The notes: a model not told the origin generated them from the letters alone. 64,000 nucleotides of DNA from Bugula neritina (GCA_964035545.1 OZ037766.1:12885222-12949221); one strand, 5' to 3'; counted from the first letter of the stretch, positions 37,901 to 51,584 are shown. Numbers and translations are program-made.

Positions 37901-40900
37901 GCTGAAATCTTGATGTCTGTGTAGAACTTAGTTGAAACCTGTAGTTAGTTATCTATTAAAAGCTCTCCGTTTACACGGAATTTCATTATACATATTTTTC
38001 GATCGGTATTTTTTATAAAATTTTTTGTTGTACATTACTAATTTGAGTTGTTCAACCCACTTGCGCTGTACTTATCACACTCTTAGTCTGTGATTACATT
38101 TACACCTTCTTGTCACAGATAGGGGTGTTGCCTTGCAGCAGCCTGTATACATGCTGTGTTGTATAGCAACATCTAAACAAATGCTATGTTGACAGGTTAG
38201 AAAATACTTGGAATTCGAAAGTGGTCACGTAAACTTGTTGACACCGACTTATTTTATTACCTTCTTTTCCATGATAACCTTGCTGTAGGTTCTTCTCGTG
38301 CTTGTTTTAGACCTGAAGCTATGTCACCAGCACCACTGCAAGCTCTTCAGCAGGGCTACAACCTTAAAAATAGTCTTTCACAAAGTATCTCACTGTTACA
38401 AGAGCATGTTATAAGTTTCAGCAGTCGACGGTCTGATGTGAAGCACGAGCTCGTACTTGCCGAACATGTCGCTGGAATTAAGGTAGTAGGATTTATACAC
38501 GTTCTTTGCACATTAAAGCATCGATATTGTGATTTCTGGTTGCAGTGTTTACATGAGTGAAAACTGTAAAAGTTTAGGGATGATTTTTCAGTTGAAATCA
38601 TTACAAATAATAATGTAGGTTAATATTAATTTAATCCTTTCCTAACCATGATTAGCCACGATGAGGATCTTTGTATAATATTGATGATAAGCCAGTGTGA
38701 ATTTTGTGTATTTGTTTAAAATTTAATATCCTGTTTGTCCGCAATTACTCTTTGTTATTCTGAGACACTTTGAAAGTTCTTCCCGTTGTTTTAGTGGAAA
38801 TACTTTCATAAGTTGACAGAATTGATGAAGGGACACAGGAGAGGCGAACTGACAGTCTTTACTGGCTCCACCGGCTCTGGAAAGACTACTTTTCTCAGTG
38901 AATACTCCCTGGACCTCTGCTCAAGTGGGGTGCGACTTTGTGGTCAAGTTATTATTAATGATGCTGTTTTTGGTGTAATTCTTGTGCTTAAGCTATGTAG
39001 ACTTAACTTTAATCCTCCAATTGTCAGAGAAAGCTTCCTGCTGAAAGTTTTGCCGTGTTCACGATGGCGGCAAAGTTTATTTGCATTCTCTTGTGGTTGT
39101 GCTAGCATCAAGATTTGAAAGTTAAGTATTGTTTGAAAATAAAAACTCAGGCAAGTTTATAGTCACCATTCCTGTGAGAAAACCCCATGATGGAAAGGGT
39201 TTTTGTTAAATCGGGCTAAGGACTTATTCAGATGGCGCACAGGAGCAATTTTGACTGGATGCTCTTTCTAACATCACCTATGGCCTTTGTCGGGTTTGAA
39301 CCCATAACTAGACTACGGCTGCTCCCTCATTGTTTAAACATTATAGCAGCTTCATAAGTTGGTTTCTACATATTATAAAGATGTGTCATCCAATGTATAG
39401 TAGCTGATGAGTATCTTATGCTTTAGTTTGTTTGTTTGAAGGTGAATACATTATGGGGAAGTTTTGAGATTACGAACATTAGGTTAATGAAGACAATGAT
39501 TCAACAGTTTGCCAGGTTTGTCTTTATATCTACATCCATGTGCACATATAGTGAGAAGACAAATATATGTTGTGTAACTTAATATTGCTGAATATACTAA
39601 TGTGGGTTTTGTGGATTATACTAAATCATTATTTTTGAAAATACCTGCAATATATCATGGGTTTCTCTCCATTTTGACCAAAATATAAATTTCATATAAT
39701 TTTGTTATGGTATGTTTTATAACATGTTTAGCATATTTATGGAAAGCTTGCACCTGCTCAAGTTACTCTTTTCCTAGCATTCGTTTGCACTCCTACATTC
39801 ACATAATATGTGCCTGTCTGGTTTTTTGCCAAGAATGTTGAGAATTTAGGATTTCCATATCAACTTTCAAGTCCAAGTCGAGAACTTGCTATAATTTTTT
39901 TAAGAATGATTAAATATATTCCTTGTCATTTTAATTACTATAAATCCTTAGATTATACAAAAATATTAAAAAAGGCGTAGATATAAGGTCATGCTATACA
40001 AAGTTAACTGTACTCATTTTAGAAAGGATCTCTCTCAGCATATAAGTGAATATGACGAGTGGGCCGACCAGTTTGAACTACTACCTATGTACTTTATGAA
40101 CTTTCATGGACAGCAAAACATACGCAAGGTCATTGAGGTCAGTCAGCAATACTTAGACATCCGATAGCCATGATTCTATGGCTTCACATTTTCTTTAAAC
40201 AAACAGTACAGCTTTTAATATTTCAAATGAGATACAATACCAGTTTTTGTCTCATAGACATAATACAAATCAAAAAATTTTCGGTAATAGTTTGTCATTG
40301 CTCCCAGCTATAATTTATTTTGACAATAATTTTTTACTATTTTGTTGCAGACATACTATATACATTAAATGCCACTAAATGTAATATTTTTGTGAGTTTT
40401 GAATCAATTTGCACCCCTAATTTGCCAATGTGTATTAAATAAAGTAAAATAACCCATTTGTGACTTTAGGCTGAAATGTTCATTTTTTAAAGGAAAAAAG
40501 AAAACAAATTCAGCAATGTGTTCCCATAATTCTATTTTTCCTTAGTTCTTTAGCTAATCCAATTATTTCATTTTCCTAAAATAAAATTATGCTCGGCACC
40601 TAACTAGTTGTTTTAATAAACTTTAGATTACATAACAGTGTTAATTTGTGCTTCTTTGAGGAAACTATTATATTCATGTTGTTCGATTGCACTAACTTGA
40701 ATATAATAGTTAACTATAACTAACATTGTTAAATTTTAATTCACATTATTTATTTGCTTTAGTTGAAAACTATTAAAAATGGTTTTTACTTCGTTTGTTT
40801 TTTGTCTACTAATATATCCTTGACACTATAAATTTGAAATCATATTCTAATATAACTTGCAGACCATGTCACACGCTGTGTACATCTATGACATAGCCCA

Positions 40901-42637
40901 TGTCATAGTCGACAATCTACAGTTCATGATGGGCTCGTTGGACTCGAGGTACGATCGGTTTAGTAAGCAAGACGAAATAGTCGGCATTTTTAGACAATTC
41001 GCCACAAAGATGAACTGCCATGTCACATTAGTTATACATCCACGCAAGGTACGGGTTTTACACTTGTGTTTTAATTTTGTCCTTTAATATGAAATATTGA
41101 CCAGCTCATATGCGACATTGATGAGTAATATACAAGTTGATGGTTATTTAGTACAGTTTTGGGTTGATTTTTCAAACTATTTGTTTAATATTATTTTACC
41201 TGCTGTTACCATTTTTTATAAGTCTAAAGGAACCATTTCTAACTTTCTACCATCTTTGGTATTAGTAATATCAGTTGTAAAAATACGGGTGGGGGTCATA
41301 GTCACCCCCTCTTCCTGTGGTGCTAGCATTTGATCCTGTGCTGTGAATTGTTTAGGAGGATGGAGAATCTCTCAGTACTAATTCTATATTTGGCGGTGCA
41401 AAGGCGTCACAAGAAGCAGACAATATTCTTATATTACAAACACATAAAGGGACTAGTTCAACTTATAACAAATATTTGCAGGTAGTTCAAACTCCAAATT
41501 ATTAATCCATTCTGTATAACCAACCAATCTCTCCCATCCTCAGGTCACAAATTACTATGGTATCAGTCATCGTACCTCCTAACAAGGATTATGTTGACAA
41601 TTGGTGTGCACGTTTTTGAAATTGAAATGATGCACTGTTGCTACTATTTTTATTTCTTCCAGTGAATTGGTTTAATAAATATAAATATGATTCTGAATCT
41701 AACTAGGAGGCTTAAGATAGAGATTTAAGCTTCGAATTGATTTCACGGTTGTAATAATTCAGTGCTATATCATTTTTATGATTTGCTAATACCTTAGATC
41801 ACTAAGAATAGATTTGATGGAACACTGGGCTCTATGCGTCTGAAGTTTGATAGATCTTGTAAAAGTTTTGCCTCCAAGTCTAATGGTTCTTCTAGAATAT
41901 CATCAAATGATGGTGAAACTGAAAGTGGTGAAAAAACTGACTACCCAACAGCTTGGTAATTTTTATATTATTTACAATTTAGTCAGATTTATATTTTTGT
42001 TTTTCTAATCATTGTTATACTAGAATACAGCATATTGTGACTAGGGATTTCGTTGTTGGTGTAACTAATTAATGATGCTGATTTTCTATATTTTTATGTA
42101 TTCCGTATTATTAGAATAAAGAAGATAGTTGTTATTAACATATTTTGAGTTATTTCACATGTAAATCAAAGTCAATAGTCACTCAAAGGCAACTGGCTAT
42201 GAATAAATTCAGTAGTTCTTTGTCATAAACTATGGACATGCTGACACCTGCCAACAAATGCCAATTTCTAATTACTGGTTATTTCTAAATCATGTGTGTC
42301 TCATTGCCTCATCTTTGTGTTGAAACCAAGATTTTGTTGGAGCACGCCAGCTTGTGGAGCATAAATGTATGCTCGGAAATATAAATTTCTTTTTCTGACT
42401 TCTGGTATTTGAAACTATAAATTAAACTGGAAATTCAGTTTCACCTCTATATTGAGCCCAGTACGTTTTCAACTTAATGATTATTAATGAAGCACAATTG
42501 TTTCATATATTATTAGAAAATTTTCTCAATGTGTTTTCCCATTTTAATTGTTTGAGCATCATATACATATACTGTTTCACTTTTACAGTCACTATTATAC
42601 GCAACAGCCTGCTTTTCGATTTACTACACCAGCGTAA
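34942..42637 (+). CDS. TWNK: Twinkle mitochondrial replicative DNA helicase
   Basis: Hexameric 5'-3' helicase of mitochondrial DNA replication, T7 gp4-like. Exons: 34942-35197, 35776-35884, 36001-36124, 36569-36738, 37304-37457, 37776-37897, 38311-38482, 38795-38929, 39442-39515, 40023-40137, 40863-41048, 41356-41481, 41798-41955, 42589-42637, joining to 649 aa (human 684). The N-terminus ([15 protein letters not shown]) is basic and fits a mitochondrial presequence. Cys58/Cys63 and Cys90/Cys93 may be the old primase zinc site. A TOPRIM-like part follows (exons 5-6, [17 protein letters not shown]). RecA-like core: Walker [10 protein letters not shown] (393-401), [19 protein letters not shown], Walker [10 protein letters not shown] (Asp494), [22 protein letters not shown]. 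No damage seen. The last exon is uncertain: without the final splice the frame stops at 41959 (634 aa). The AUG was chosen because it opens the frame that continues into exon 2. Confidence 0.92.
39280..39308. repeat. Dispersed B-box-like repeat in Twinkle intron 8
   Basis: Shares tggcctttgtcgggtt with the AGO-A intron 9 element and continues as tgaaccc, a pol III B-box-like core. A diverged SINE fragment is the likely source. Confidence 0.45.
42115..42120 (+). other. Candidate internal poly(A) signal of Twinkle
   Basis: AATAAA 156 bases after the in-frame stop at 41957-41959. It would end a transcript that retains the last intron. Confidence 0.4.
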
Positions 42638-43842
42638 TCAATTAGCCTAAATGAAAGACGATTTTGTGCAAATTCTACTTCATTTCTTAGGACTTAGGTT
42701 AGCAAGTCATTTACAAACTGGTGAGTAAAAATAGTTTTAATGTTGAAAGATTTGGAAAAATCACATAAGTATAGAGTTATATAAATATTAGTTGAACTTA
42801 AAAGGCCGGATTATAAAATCAATTAATTTTTCTGTTACTTTCTTTATATCAAGAGTGGAATAGTAAAAATTGTATATAAATTATATATAAAAAATGAAAA
42901 GTTTAATTTCAAAAATAAAAAAAATAAATAAAAACTTTCAATACTCTTGTTACTTTATATAATATAATGAATAATGTGTTGAATATATGCAGATTGGAAA
43001 CTGTGCAATAGATGGTTTGTTTTAATTCATAACTAGATAACTATAAGTTTGTTAAATGGTTCTTTGTGACATCTTTAGCGTTTGTAAATCTTTGATGAGA
43101 AATGTTGTGATGTCGGCCTCTATCGATTATGTATTAGTTTTTACATTGCCTAGCCACTGCACCTCTGCCAATAAAAACACAGTAGAATCATTCAATATCA
43201 TTTAAGCAAAGAGCTATAAACTTCAATTAGAGTAGATCTTGTATGTGGTTCAAATAGATTGAAATGTTCTGATTAAAATGAGTTTGGTTTTATGATCTTC
43301 ATTACTACTTGATTCACAAATTATAGATGTGCATTTCTTGTTGAAACTCAACAATGCTAATATTTTCAGGTTTATGTTTAGTTAAATTGAGTATTTTGTG
43401 TTGGAAAAGTCAATGGCAAATTATTGTTTTTGAAAGAAGGAAATGATATGAATGCAAATTTATTTTATGCAACTAATTTTAAAGATACGTTTAACTACTT
43501 TCTAAAACATAATGAAAAACACCAACGTCTATTCACCAAGGTTTTTCTTAAGGCATTGCCCACATACTTGCACCTTTTTTGCTAGGTATTAAAATGCTGT
43601 TTATTTGCTTTAAATTATGGCATAAAACAAAAACTTAATGCACTATGTTCATTGGGGTAGACAGTAATGCAAACTTTGTATTGGCATTGAACCCTGACTG
43701 TGACTTGCAAATAGAAGTTTTTTAGGAGCTCAAATAAAGATTTTGTTTTGTACATTGACTATTCATTGACCTTTACTGGCAGAAAAAAATTATTTTGAAA
43801 ATTTAGCAAGCAGTTGAATAACCCCAAACTTACAGGTAGTCG
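42638..43842. other. Convergent spacer between Twinkle and the mucin gene
   Basis: Holds the 3' flanks of two convergent genes. I looked on the minus strand for a SEA exon or a membrane-spanning exon that would extend the mucin gene and found none. Confidence 0.5.
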
Positions 43843-46538
43843 TTAAGTTGTGTCTTGAGATTCAATAGTGGTTTCTACTTGTTTTTCTGCAGTTGTTGAA
43901 TGAGCAGCTCTAGTTAATTGTGTCTTGTGTGTTGTCAACTCTGGGCTGAGTGTCGGGAATTCAATAGTTGTTTTAATTTGTTCTTTAGTAGTCAAATCAC
44001 TACTTTCTGTGGATTGTGATTTGTATGTTGTCAATTCTGTAGTTGTTTTTACTTGTTCTTCTTTAGTGGTTAAATCACTGCCTTCTGTCGATTGTGTTTT
44101 GCCTGTTGTGGACTTTGGGTTGAAGGTTACTGGTTCAGTGGTTATTTGTACTGTTCCTTCTTCAATTGTCAAACCACTACCTGCCGTCGATGATGTTGCA
44201 TCTGTTGTCAATTTAGTTGTTGTTCCTGCTGGTCTTTCTTCAGTTGTAGAATCACCACCTTCTGTCGATTGGAATTTTTTTGTTGTCGAGTCTGATTTGA
44301 CTGTTTGGGGTTCAGTAATTGTCTCTACTGGTTTTTCTTCAGTTGTTGAATCACTAGCTTCGGTCGATTTTGTTTCAGTGGTCGTGGAGTCTGAGCTGAG
44401 TGTTGAAAGTTCAGTAGTTGTTTCCACTGGTTCTCCAGTTTTTAAATCACTAGCTTCTGTCGATGATGGTCTTCCTGTGGTCTGTTCAGTAATTGTTTCT
44501 GCTTGTTCTTTAGTGGTTAAATCACTACCTTTCGTTGGGAATGTTATTTCTGTTGTCAATTTAAGAGTTGTTGCTACTTGTACTTCTTCAGTTGTTGAAT
44601 CATTACCTTCTGTTGTTGAATAACTAGCTTCTGTCGATTGTGTTTCGCCTGTTGTTGACTCTGAGCTGAATGTTGTGGTTTCACTGGTTGTTTCTACTGG
44701 TCCTTCTTTAGTTGCAGTATCACTACCTTCTGTTGATGATGATCTTTCTGTTGTCTGTTCGATAGTTGTTTTTGCTTGTTCTTCTTCAGTGGTTAAATCA
44801 CCACCATCTGTCGAGGATGTTATTTTTGCTGTCAATTCAGGGGTTGTTTCTGTTGTTTCTAATTCAGTTGTCAAGTCACTACTTTCTGTTGATAGAGTTT
44901 CGTCTGTTGTGAAATTTGAGCTGAATGTTGGTGGCTCAGTGGTTTTTTCCACTGTTTCTTCTTCCGTTGTGAAATCATTACCTTCTGTCGATGGTGTTAT
45001 TTCTGTTATCTGTTCAATAGTTGTTTCTGCTTGTTCTTCTTCAGTGGTTAAATCACTACCTTTTGTCGATGTTATTTCTGTTGTCAATTCAGGTGTTGTT
45101 TTTACTCGTTCTTCTTCAGTTGTTAAATCACTAGTTTCGTTCGATTGTGTTTCATCTGTTGTGGAATCTGAGCTGAATGTTGGTGACGAAGTGGTTGTTT
45201 CTTCTTCAGTTGTTGAGTCTCTAGGTTCTGTTGATTGGAATTTATCTGTTGTTGACTCTGAGCTGAATGTTGGGGTTTCAGTGGTTGTTTCTATTGGTTC
45301 TTCTTCAGTTGTTGAATCACTGCCTTCTGTTGATGATATTATTTCTGGTGTCTGTTCAACAGTTGTTTCTGCTTGTTCTTCTTCAGTGGTTAAATCACTA
45401 CCTTTTGCCGATGATGTTATTTCTGTTGTTAATTCAGTGGTTGTTTCTATGAGTTCTTCAGTTGTTGAATCACTCCTTTCTGTTGATGATGTTCTTTCTA
45501 TTGTCAATTCTGAAGTTGTTTCTGCTGTTTTTTCTTCAGTTGTCAAGTCACTACTTTCTGTTGATAGAGTTTCGTCTGTTGTGAAATCTAAGCTGAATGT
45601 TGGTGGCTCAGTGGTTTTTTCCACTGTTTCTTCTTCCGTTGTTAAATCATTACCTTCTGTCGATGGTGTTATTTCTGTTATCTGTTCAATAGTTGTTTCT
45701 GCTTGTTCTTCTTCAGTGGTTACATCACCAGCTTCTGTCGATTGTGTTTCACCTGTTGTTGGTTCTGAGCTGAAAGTTATGGTTTCACTGGTTGTTTCTA
45801 CTGGTCCATCTTCAGTTGTAGAATCGCTATCTTCTGTCGAGGATGGTATTTCTGTGGTCTGTTCAGTAGTTGTTTTTGCTTGTTCTTTTTCAGTGGTTAA
45901 ATCACTACCTTCCGTTGATGATGTTATTTCTGTTGTCAATTCAGGAGTTGTTTCTGTTGTTTCTTCTTCAGTTGTTAAGTCACTACTTTCTGTTGATTGG
46001 AATTTATCTGTTGTTGACTCTGAGCTGAATGTTGGAAGTTCAGTGGTTGTTTCTACTGTTTCTTCTTCAGTTGTTAAATCACTGCCTTCCGTTGATGATG
46101 TTATTTCTGTTGTTAATTCAGTGGTTGTTTCTATGAGCTCTTCAGTTGTTAAATCACTCCTTTCTGTTGATTGTGTTTCTTCTGTTGTGGAACCTGAGCT
46201 GAATGTTGTAGGTTCAGTCGTTGGTACTACTGATCGTTCTTCAGTTGTAGAATCACTAGCTTCTGCCGATGATGCTATTACTGTTGTCAATTCAGTAGTT
46301 GTTTCCACTGATTCGTCAGTTGTTACATCATCAGGTTCGATCGATTGTGTTTTTTCTGTTGTCAACTCTGGGCTAAATGTTGTATGTTCAGTGGTTGGTA
46401 CTACTGGTCCTTTTTCAGTTGTAGAATCACTAGCTTCTGTTGATGATGTCATTGCTGCTGTTGATGTTTGAGTGGTTGTCACAGCTGGATTCACAACGTC
46501 TTCGTATACTGATAATACGATCACAGGATCGGCAATCG
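43843..46538 (-). CDS. Mucin exon M1 (3'-terminal), Thr/Ser/Glu-rich
   Basis: A single exon of 2,696 bases, 897 complete codons before the stop. It opens with a non-repetitive linker (IADPVIVLSVYEDVVNPAV), then runs as degenerate ~33-aa repeats of the type TTEEEPVETTTEL-PTFSSDSTTDETQSTESSD, with no cysteine and hardly any aromatic residue except Phe. The composition fits a densely O-glycosylated, acidic extended stalk. It ends with SQDTT and a TAA, and a consensus GTAAGT donor still lies about 10 bases further on, as in the other cassettes where no stop occurs. This makes it the terminal exon, with the stop probably acquired at the array edge. Secretion is inferred from the mucin character, not from a signal peptide in view. 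Confidence 0.8.
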
Positions 46539-46765
46539 CTGTAATAACAATGAATAGGAGTGCTCACCAACTAATCTCTTTGTGAAATTTCTATTTTTAC
46601 CAGCAGGCTTCACTTTCAAATGGTTTCCACTTAAGACGGTGAACTATCTGCTTGTTTTAAATTACTAAGTGCTATTTTGTATTATGTGTGGCTTACAGAT
46701 AGTAGTTGTTTTATTGACTGAGCAACCAAATAGGGGAGAAATTACTTTTGTAAACAAAAAATTAC

Positions 46766-48204
46766 CTGTGACTGTAATCGAAGTTGGAATTACTGCAGGT
46801 GAGTAGTTTGGTAGGTTTATTATCACAGCTTGAACAGCCACTATGTTATCTGCTGGAGTAGCTCCTGGAACCGGAGTTGAAGTTGTTGCGAATACAACCA
46901 CAAAAATAACTATCACTGACCCCTCCCTACAAATATCAGAATACTTTCATCATTCATGTTGACTGGCATAGTAAGTTTATATAGAAGTAAAACATAATAC
47001 CATGAAAATTAAACATAATATAAAAACAAAAGCTTTCAATCATATTTTCTAGTTGTACTCGGTTATTTGGAAGTCAACAGGTCATTTTCAAGATTAATTA
47101 TTAAAACAACTGCTTATGGCTTCCAGTAGTTTACAAGTTAAGAAAATCTATGATTTTGTTCAACATCTAGTTGATTTAAGTCTGCTTGTAATGCAAAACT
47201 ATGCTATCTACTCTCAATCCCCCTCCCTATAAAATATTGACCAATTTGGTATATCAGAAGTCACCCTTCCTGTATATTTGGAAGTAACTTCAAATAATCA
47301 ATTTACACACATTGTTCAATATATTTTATATTATGTATGTGACTTGTAGCATATAGCGCTCTTTTGTTTGCTAATTTAGCTACCATTCATTTATGAAGTT
47401 TTCCTCTCTTTTAGTTTCATTAAAGTGTTAGCGTCTAGTATCAATAAAAAATATATTTGGTTAAATTTGCAAGCTGTATAGACAAATGGTATATGCATTG
47501 ATAAGTCAATCTTCTTTGCTTTTGATATGTTTATAAGTTGCGAAAATTGCATGCTCATTAAAAAGTTGGCTACTGCCACATTTCAAAGTTAAAATAGACT
47601 AAAACCTATATGTAATGGTAACTTGCAGGGTTCGTTTATACTAAAAACCATGCATCGTACATTAAAATGGCAATTTTTTTATTGAAGAATAAAGAAAGTA
47701 TATAACTATACAGATTGAGTCGTGAATGTTTTGAACTGGAAAATAAACTTGATCTATGTGCTTATCATTATAGCTAATCTTATTTAGCTATTAAATATTA
47801 ATTGATCATATTGACAACTCACTTTGTATTTCAAAACATGTTTTGGCTCTGTAATATGACTTGAATCAAGTTGATCAATCAGCAATTACTTATTGAGATA
47901 CTATTTTAGAAATAAACACCTACTCATTTAAAATAATACGTTGAAGTTTTTTATCTTAAAATACCCTGCATTTGTTTGTCCCCAATTATAAACAAAGCCA
48001 TTTAAATTCCACTATTATATTTCCACACTTACTGGAACTCATTCACAGCACATCCGGTGTACTCATCTGCCAGGTCAGAAGCAGCATATGTCTGGTCAAC
48101 TGCATCACAAAATTCAGCTGCTTCTCTCTTGAATACTTGGGAGTTTGGGTCACGTAGTTCAACCGAGAATGTTTTGTTTAATGTGGTTGAAGCATTGTAT
48201 GCAT
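46766..48204 (-). CDS. SEA domain between M2 and M1 (two exons)
   Basis: Exon a 48033-48204 and exon b 46766-46926 (minus strand), joined with an Arg-free Gln codon across the intron. Together they encode ~111 aa: NKTFSVELRDPNSQVFKRE, then EFCDAVDQTYAAS, YTGCAVNEFQEGSVIV and IFVVVFATT. This matches the SEA fold pattern: a beta strand, FC..V...Y helix, GC.V..F, then G-S-V-I-V. In mucins the G-S bond of G-S-V-V-V is the site of self-cleavage on folding, and the essential Ser is present. There are two N-glycosylation sequons (NAS, NKT) and a conserved Cys pair. SEA domains occur next to O-glycosylated regions in extracellular proteins, as here. Confidence 0.8.
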
Positions 48205-48297
48205 CTAAAACAAAATATGCACCATTGTAGCTTTTATTTGCTCCCTATTATCAATTATCTCATTAGCCAAACTGTGTTTATCCGGAGTAGAGGTAAC

Positions 48298-48318
48298 AGG
48301 GGGGGGGGGGGAGGGGGT
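48298..48318. repeat. Poly-G tract in the SEA intron, cassette copy 1
   Basis: A run of a dozen G followed by AGGGGGTCACAATAGGCC. The same tract sits at the matching intron position near 53371 and 58896 with different lengths, marking the cassettes as tandem copies. Confidence 0.85.
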
Positions 48319-48800
48319 CACAATAGGCCAATTTTGCTATTATACTAGTTAAGCAATTCAGAGACGAGCAATGGCACAAATATCAGTAAAAACTAGGCTT
48401 GTCACCTTTGAGTTTGAAGAGTTATAAAGCTTTAATGACATCTCAAAAATTTACAAAGGGTAAGTAAAGGCAGATTTTGATGTATGTTCCGCAGAAGCTG
48501 AAAATACAATGGCTGAATAATTATGTTTTTGCGTTTTTATTAAAGAAAAAAATAACAACTTCAAGTCGATAAGTTCTCACAATTTGACTGGCTCTTTGTA
48601 CCCCTATGACTATTGTGCCCCGGTTACCCCTATTGTCACTAGCTCTGTGCTTTTGTTTTTTGACACATGATGTCATGAGCTTTTCTCATCTGTACCTTGT
48701 CCATAAGTTGTGTTACTCAAGAATTGATAATTAGAGATATCTAGCTGATATTTAATTTGATTGAAGAAGTCTACTATAATACCACATTGTTGTTACTTAC

Positions 48801-51584
48801 AGATTGCTTGCGAAGAAGTTGTGTTTTGTGTTGGAGAGAGAGTCGTTGTTTCTATTGGTTTTTCTTCAGTTGTTAAATCAATACCTTGTGTTGATTTTAT
48901 TTCTGTTGTCAATTGAGTAGTTGTTTCTATTGGTCCTTCTTCAGTTGTAGAAGCACCAGGTTCGATGGATTGTGTTTTGTCAGTTGTGGAATCTGAGCTA
49001 AATCTTGGAAGTTTAGTGGTTGTTTCCGCTGTTCCTTCTTCAGTTGTTAAATTACTGCCTTCCGTCGATTGTGTTTCGTTTGTTGTGGATTCTGAGCTAA
49101 TTGTTGAGGTTTCAATGGTTGTTTCTACGGGTTCTTCAGTTGTTAAATCACCAGGTTCAGTCGATTGTATTTCGTCTGTTGTCATTTCAGTAGTTGTTTC
49201 TTCGGTTGTCAAATCACTGGCTTCTGTCGATTGGAATTTATCTGTTGTTGACTCTGAGCTGAATGTTGGGGTTTCAGTGGTTGTTTCTATTGGTTCTTCT
49301 TCAGTGGTTACATCACTACTTTCTGTCGATTGTCTTTTGTCTGATGTGTACTCTGAGCTGAACGTTGGAAATTTGGTGGTTGTTTCTACGGGTTCTTCTT
49401 TGGTGGTAGAATCACTAACCTCTGTCGATTGGAATTTACCCGTTGTTGACTCTGAGCTGAATGTTGGGGTTTCAGTGGTTGTTTCTATTGGTTCTTCTTC
49501 AGTGGTTGCATCACTGCTTTCTTTCGATTGTGTTTCACTTGTTGTGGAATCTGAGCTGAATGTTGGAAATTTGGTGGTTGTTTCTACTAGTTCTTCTTTG
49601 GTTGTAGAGTCACTAACTTCTGTCGATTGGAATTTATCTGTTGTTGACTCTGAGCTGAATGTTGGGGTTTCAGTGGTTGTTTCTATTGATTCTTCTTCAG
49701 TTGTTAAGTCTTTACCTTCTGCCGATGATGTTTTATCTGATGTCATTTCAGTAGTTGTTTCTACTGCTTTTTCAGTTGTAGAATAACTAGCTTCTGTCGA
49801 TTGTAATTTATCTGTTGTTGACTCTGAGCTAAATGTTGGGATTTCAGGGGTTGTTTCTATGGGTTCTTCTCTAGTTGTTAAATCACTACCTTCAGTCGAT
49901 TGTGTTTCGTGTGTTGTGGAGTCAGGGCTGAATCTTGGAAGTTCAGTGGTTGTTTCTGCTGTTTCTTCTTCAGTTGTTAAATCACTGCCTTCTGTCGATG
50001 ATGTCAATTCAGCAGTTGTTACTACTTGTTCTTCAGTTGTCGAACCATCAGGTTTGGTCGATTGTGTTTCGTCTGTTGTTGACTCTGAACTGAGTGTTGG
50101 GGTTTCAGTGGTTGTTTCTACTGGTTCTTCAGTTGTTAAATCCCCAGGTTCAGTCGATTGTGTTTCCTCTGTTGTCATTTCAGTAGTTGTTTCTTTGGAT
50201 GTCAAATCACTGGCTTCTGTCGATTGGAATTTATCTGTTGTGGACTCTGAGCTGAATGTTTGGGTTTCAGTGGTTGTTTCTATTGGTTCTTCTGCAATGG
50301 TTGCATCACTACGTTCTGTCGATTGTGTTTCGTCTGATGTGTACTCTGAGCTGAACGTTGGAAATTCGGTGGTTGTTTCTATGGGTTCTTTGGTGGTAGA
50401 ATCACTAACCTCTGTCGATTGGAATTTATCCGTTGTTGACTCTGAGCTGAATGTTGGGGTTTCAGTGGTTGTTTCTACTGGTCCATCTTCAGTTGTAGAA
50501 TCGCTGTTTTCTGTCGAGGATGGTATTTCTGTGGTCTGTTCAGTAGTTGTTTTTGCTTGTTCTTTTTCAGTGGTTAAATCATTACCTTCCGTTGATGATG
50601 TTTTTTCTGTTGTCAATTCAGGAGTTGTTTCTGTTGTTTCTATTTCAGTTGTCAAGTCACTACTTTCTGTTGTTTGGAATTTATCTGTTGTTGACTCTGA
50701 GCTGAATGTTGGAAGTTCAGTGGTTGTTTCTACTGTTTCTTCTTCAGTTGTTAAATCACTGCTTTCCGTTGATGATGTTATTTCTGTTGTTAATTCAGTG
50801 GTTGTTTCTATGAGCTCTTCAGTTGTTAAATCAATCCTTTCTGTTGATTGTGTTTCGTCTGTTGTGACATCTGAACTGAACGTTGGAAGTTCAGTGGTTG
50901 TTTCTACTGGTCCTTCTTCAGTTGTTGAATCACTGGCTTTTGTTGATTGGAATTTATCTCTTGTTGACTCTGAGCCTAATATTGGGGTTTCAGTGGTTGT
51001 TCCTATTGGTTCTTTTTCAGTTGTTAAATCATCCCCTTCTGTTGATTGTGTTTTGTCTGTTGTGGAACCTGAGCTGAATGTTGTAGGTTCAGTTGTTGGT
51101 ACTACTGATCGTTCTTCAGTTGTAGAATCACTAGCTTCTGCCGATGATGCTATTACTGTTGTCAATTCAGTAGTGGATTCTACTGGTTCTTCTTCAGTTG
51201 TTGAACCACCAGGCTCAGTTGATCTACTTTCTGTCGATGATGTCATATCTGTTGTCAATTCAGGAGTTGTTTCTGCTTGTTCTTCTTCAGTTGTTAAAGC
51301 ACTCCGTTCCGCCGATGATGTTGTTTCTGTTGTCAATTCAGTAGTTGTTTCCACTGATTTTTCAGTTGTTACATCATCAGGTTCGATCGATTGTGTTTTT
51401 TCTGTTGTCAACTCTGGGCTAAATGTTGTATGATCAGTGGTTGGTACTACTGGTCCTTTTTCAGTTGTAGAATCAATAGCTTCTGTTGATGATGTCGTTG
51501 CTGCTGTTGATGCTTGAGTGGTTGTCACAGCTGGATTCACAACGTCTTTGTATACTGATAATACGATCACAGGATCGGCAATCG
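48801..51584 (-). CDS. Mucin exon M2, Thr/Ser/Glu-rich
   Basis: A single exon of 2,784 bases (about 927 codons) with the same linker (IADPVIVLSVYKDVVNPAV) and ~33-aa acidic Thr/Ser repeats. It ends SPTQNTTSSQAIC before a GTAAGT donor at phase 1 that fits the SEA exon at 48204. The last third is nearly identical to the same part of M3, while the first part is closer to M1, so the cassettes look mosaic. It acts as an O-glycosylated spacer upstream of the SEA domain, by analogy with other mucins. Confidence 0.8.

Noticed and set aside
47391-48348. Small open frames repeated in each mucin cassette intron (also near 52431, 57951 and 58555)
   Set aside because: Their conservation comes from cassette duplication. 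The plus-strand one at 47972 is the antisense of the SEA exon.
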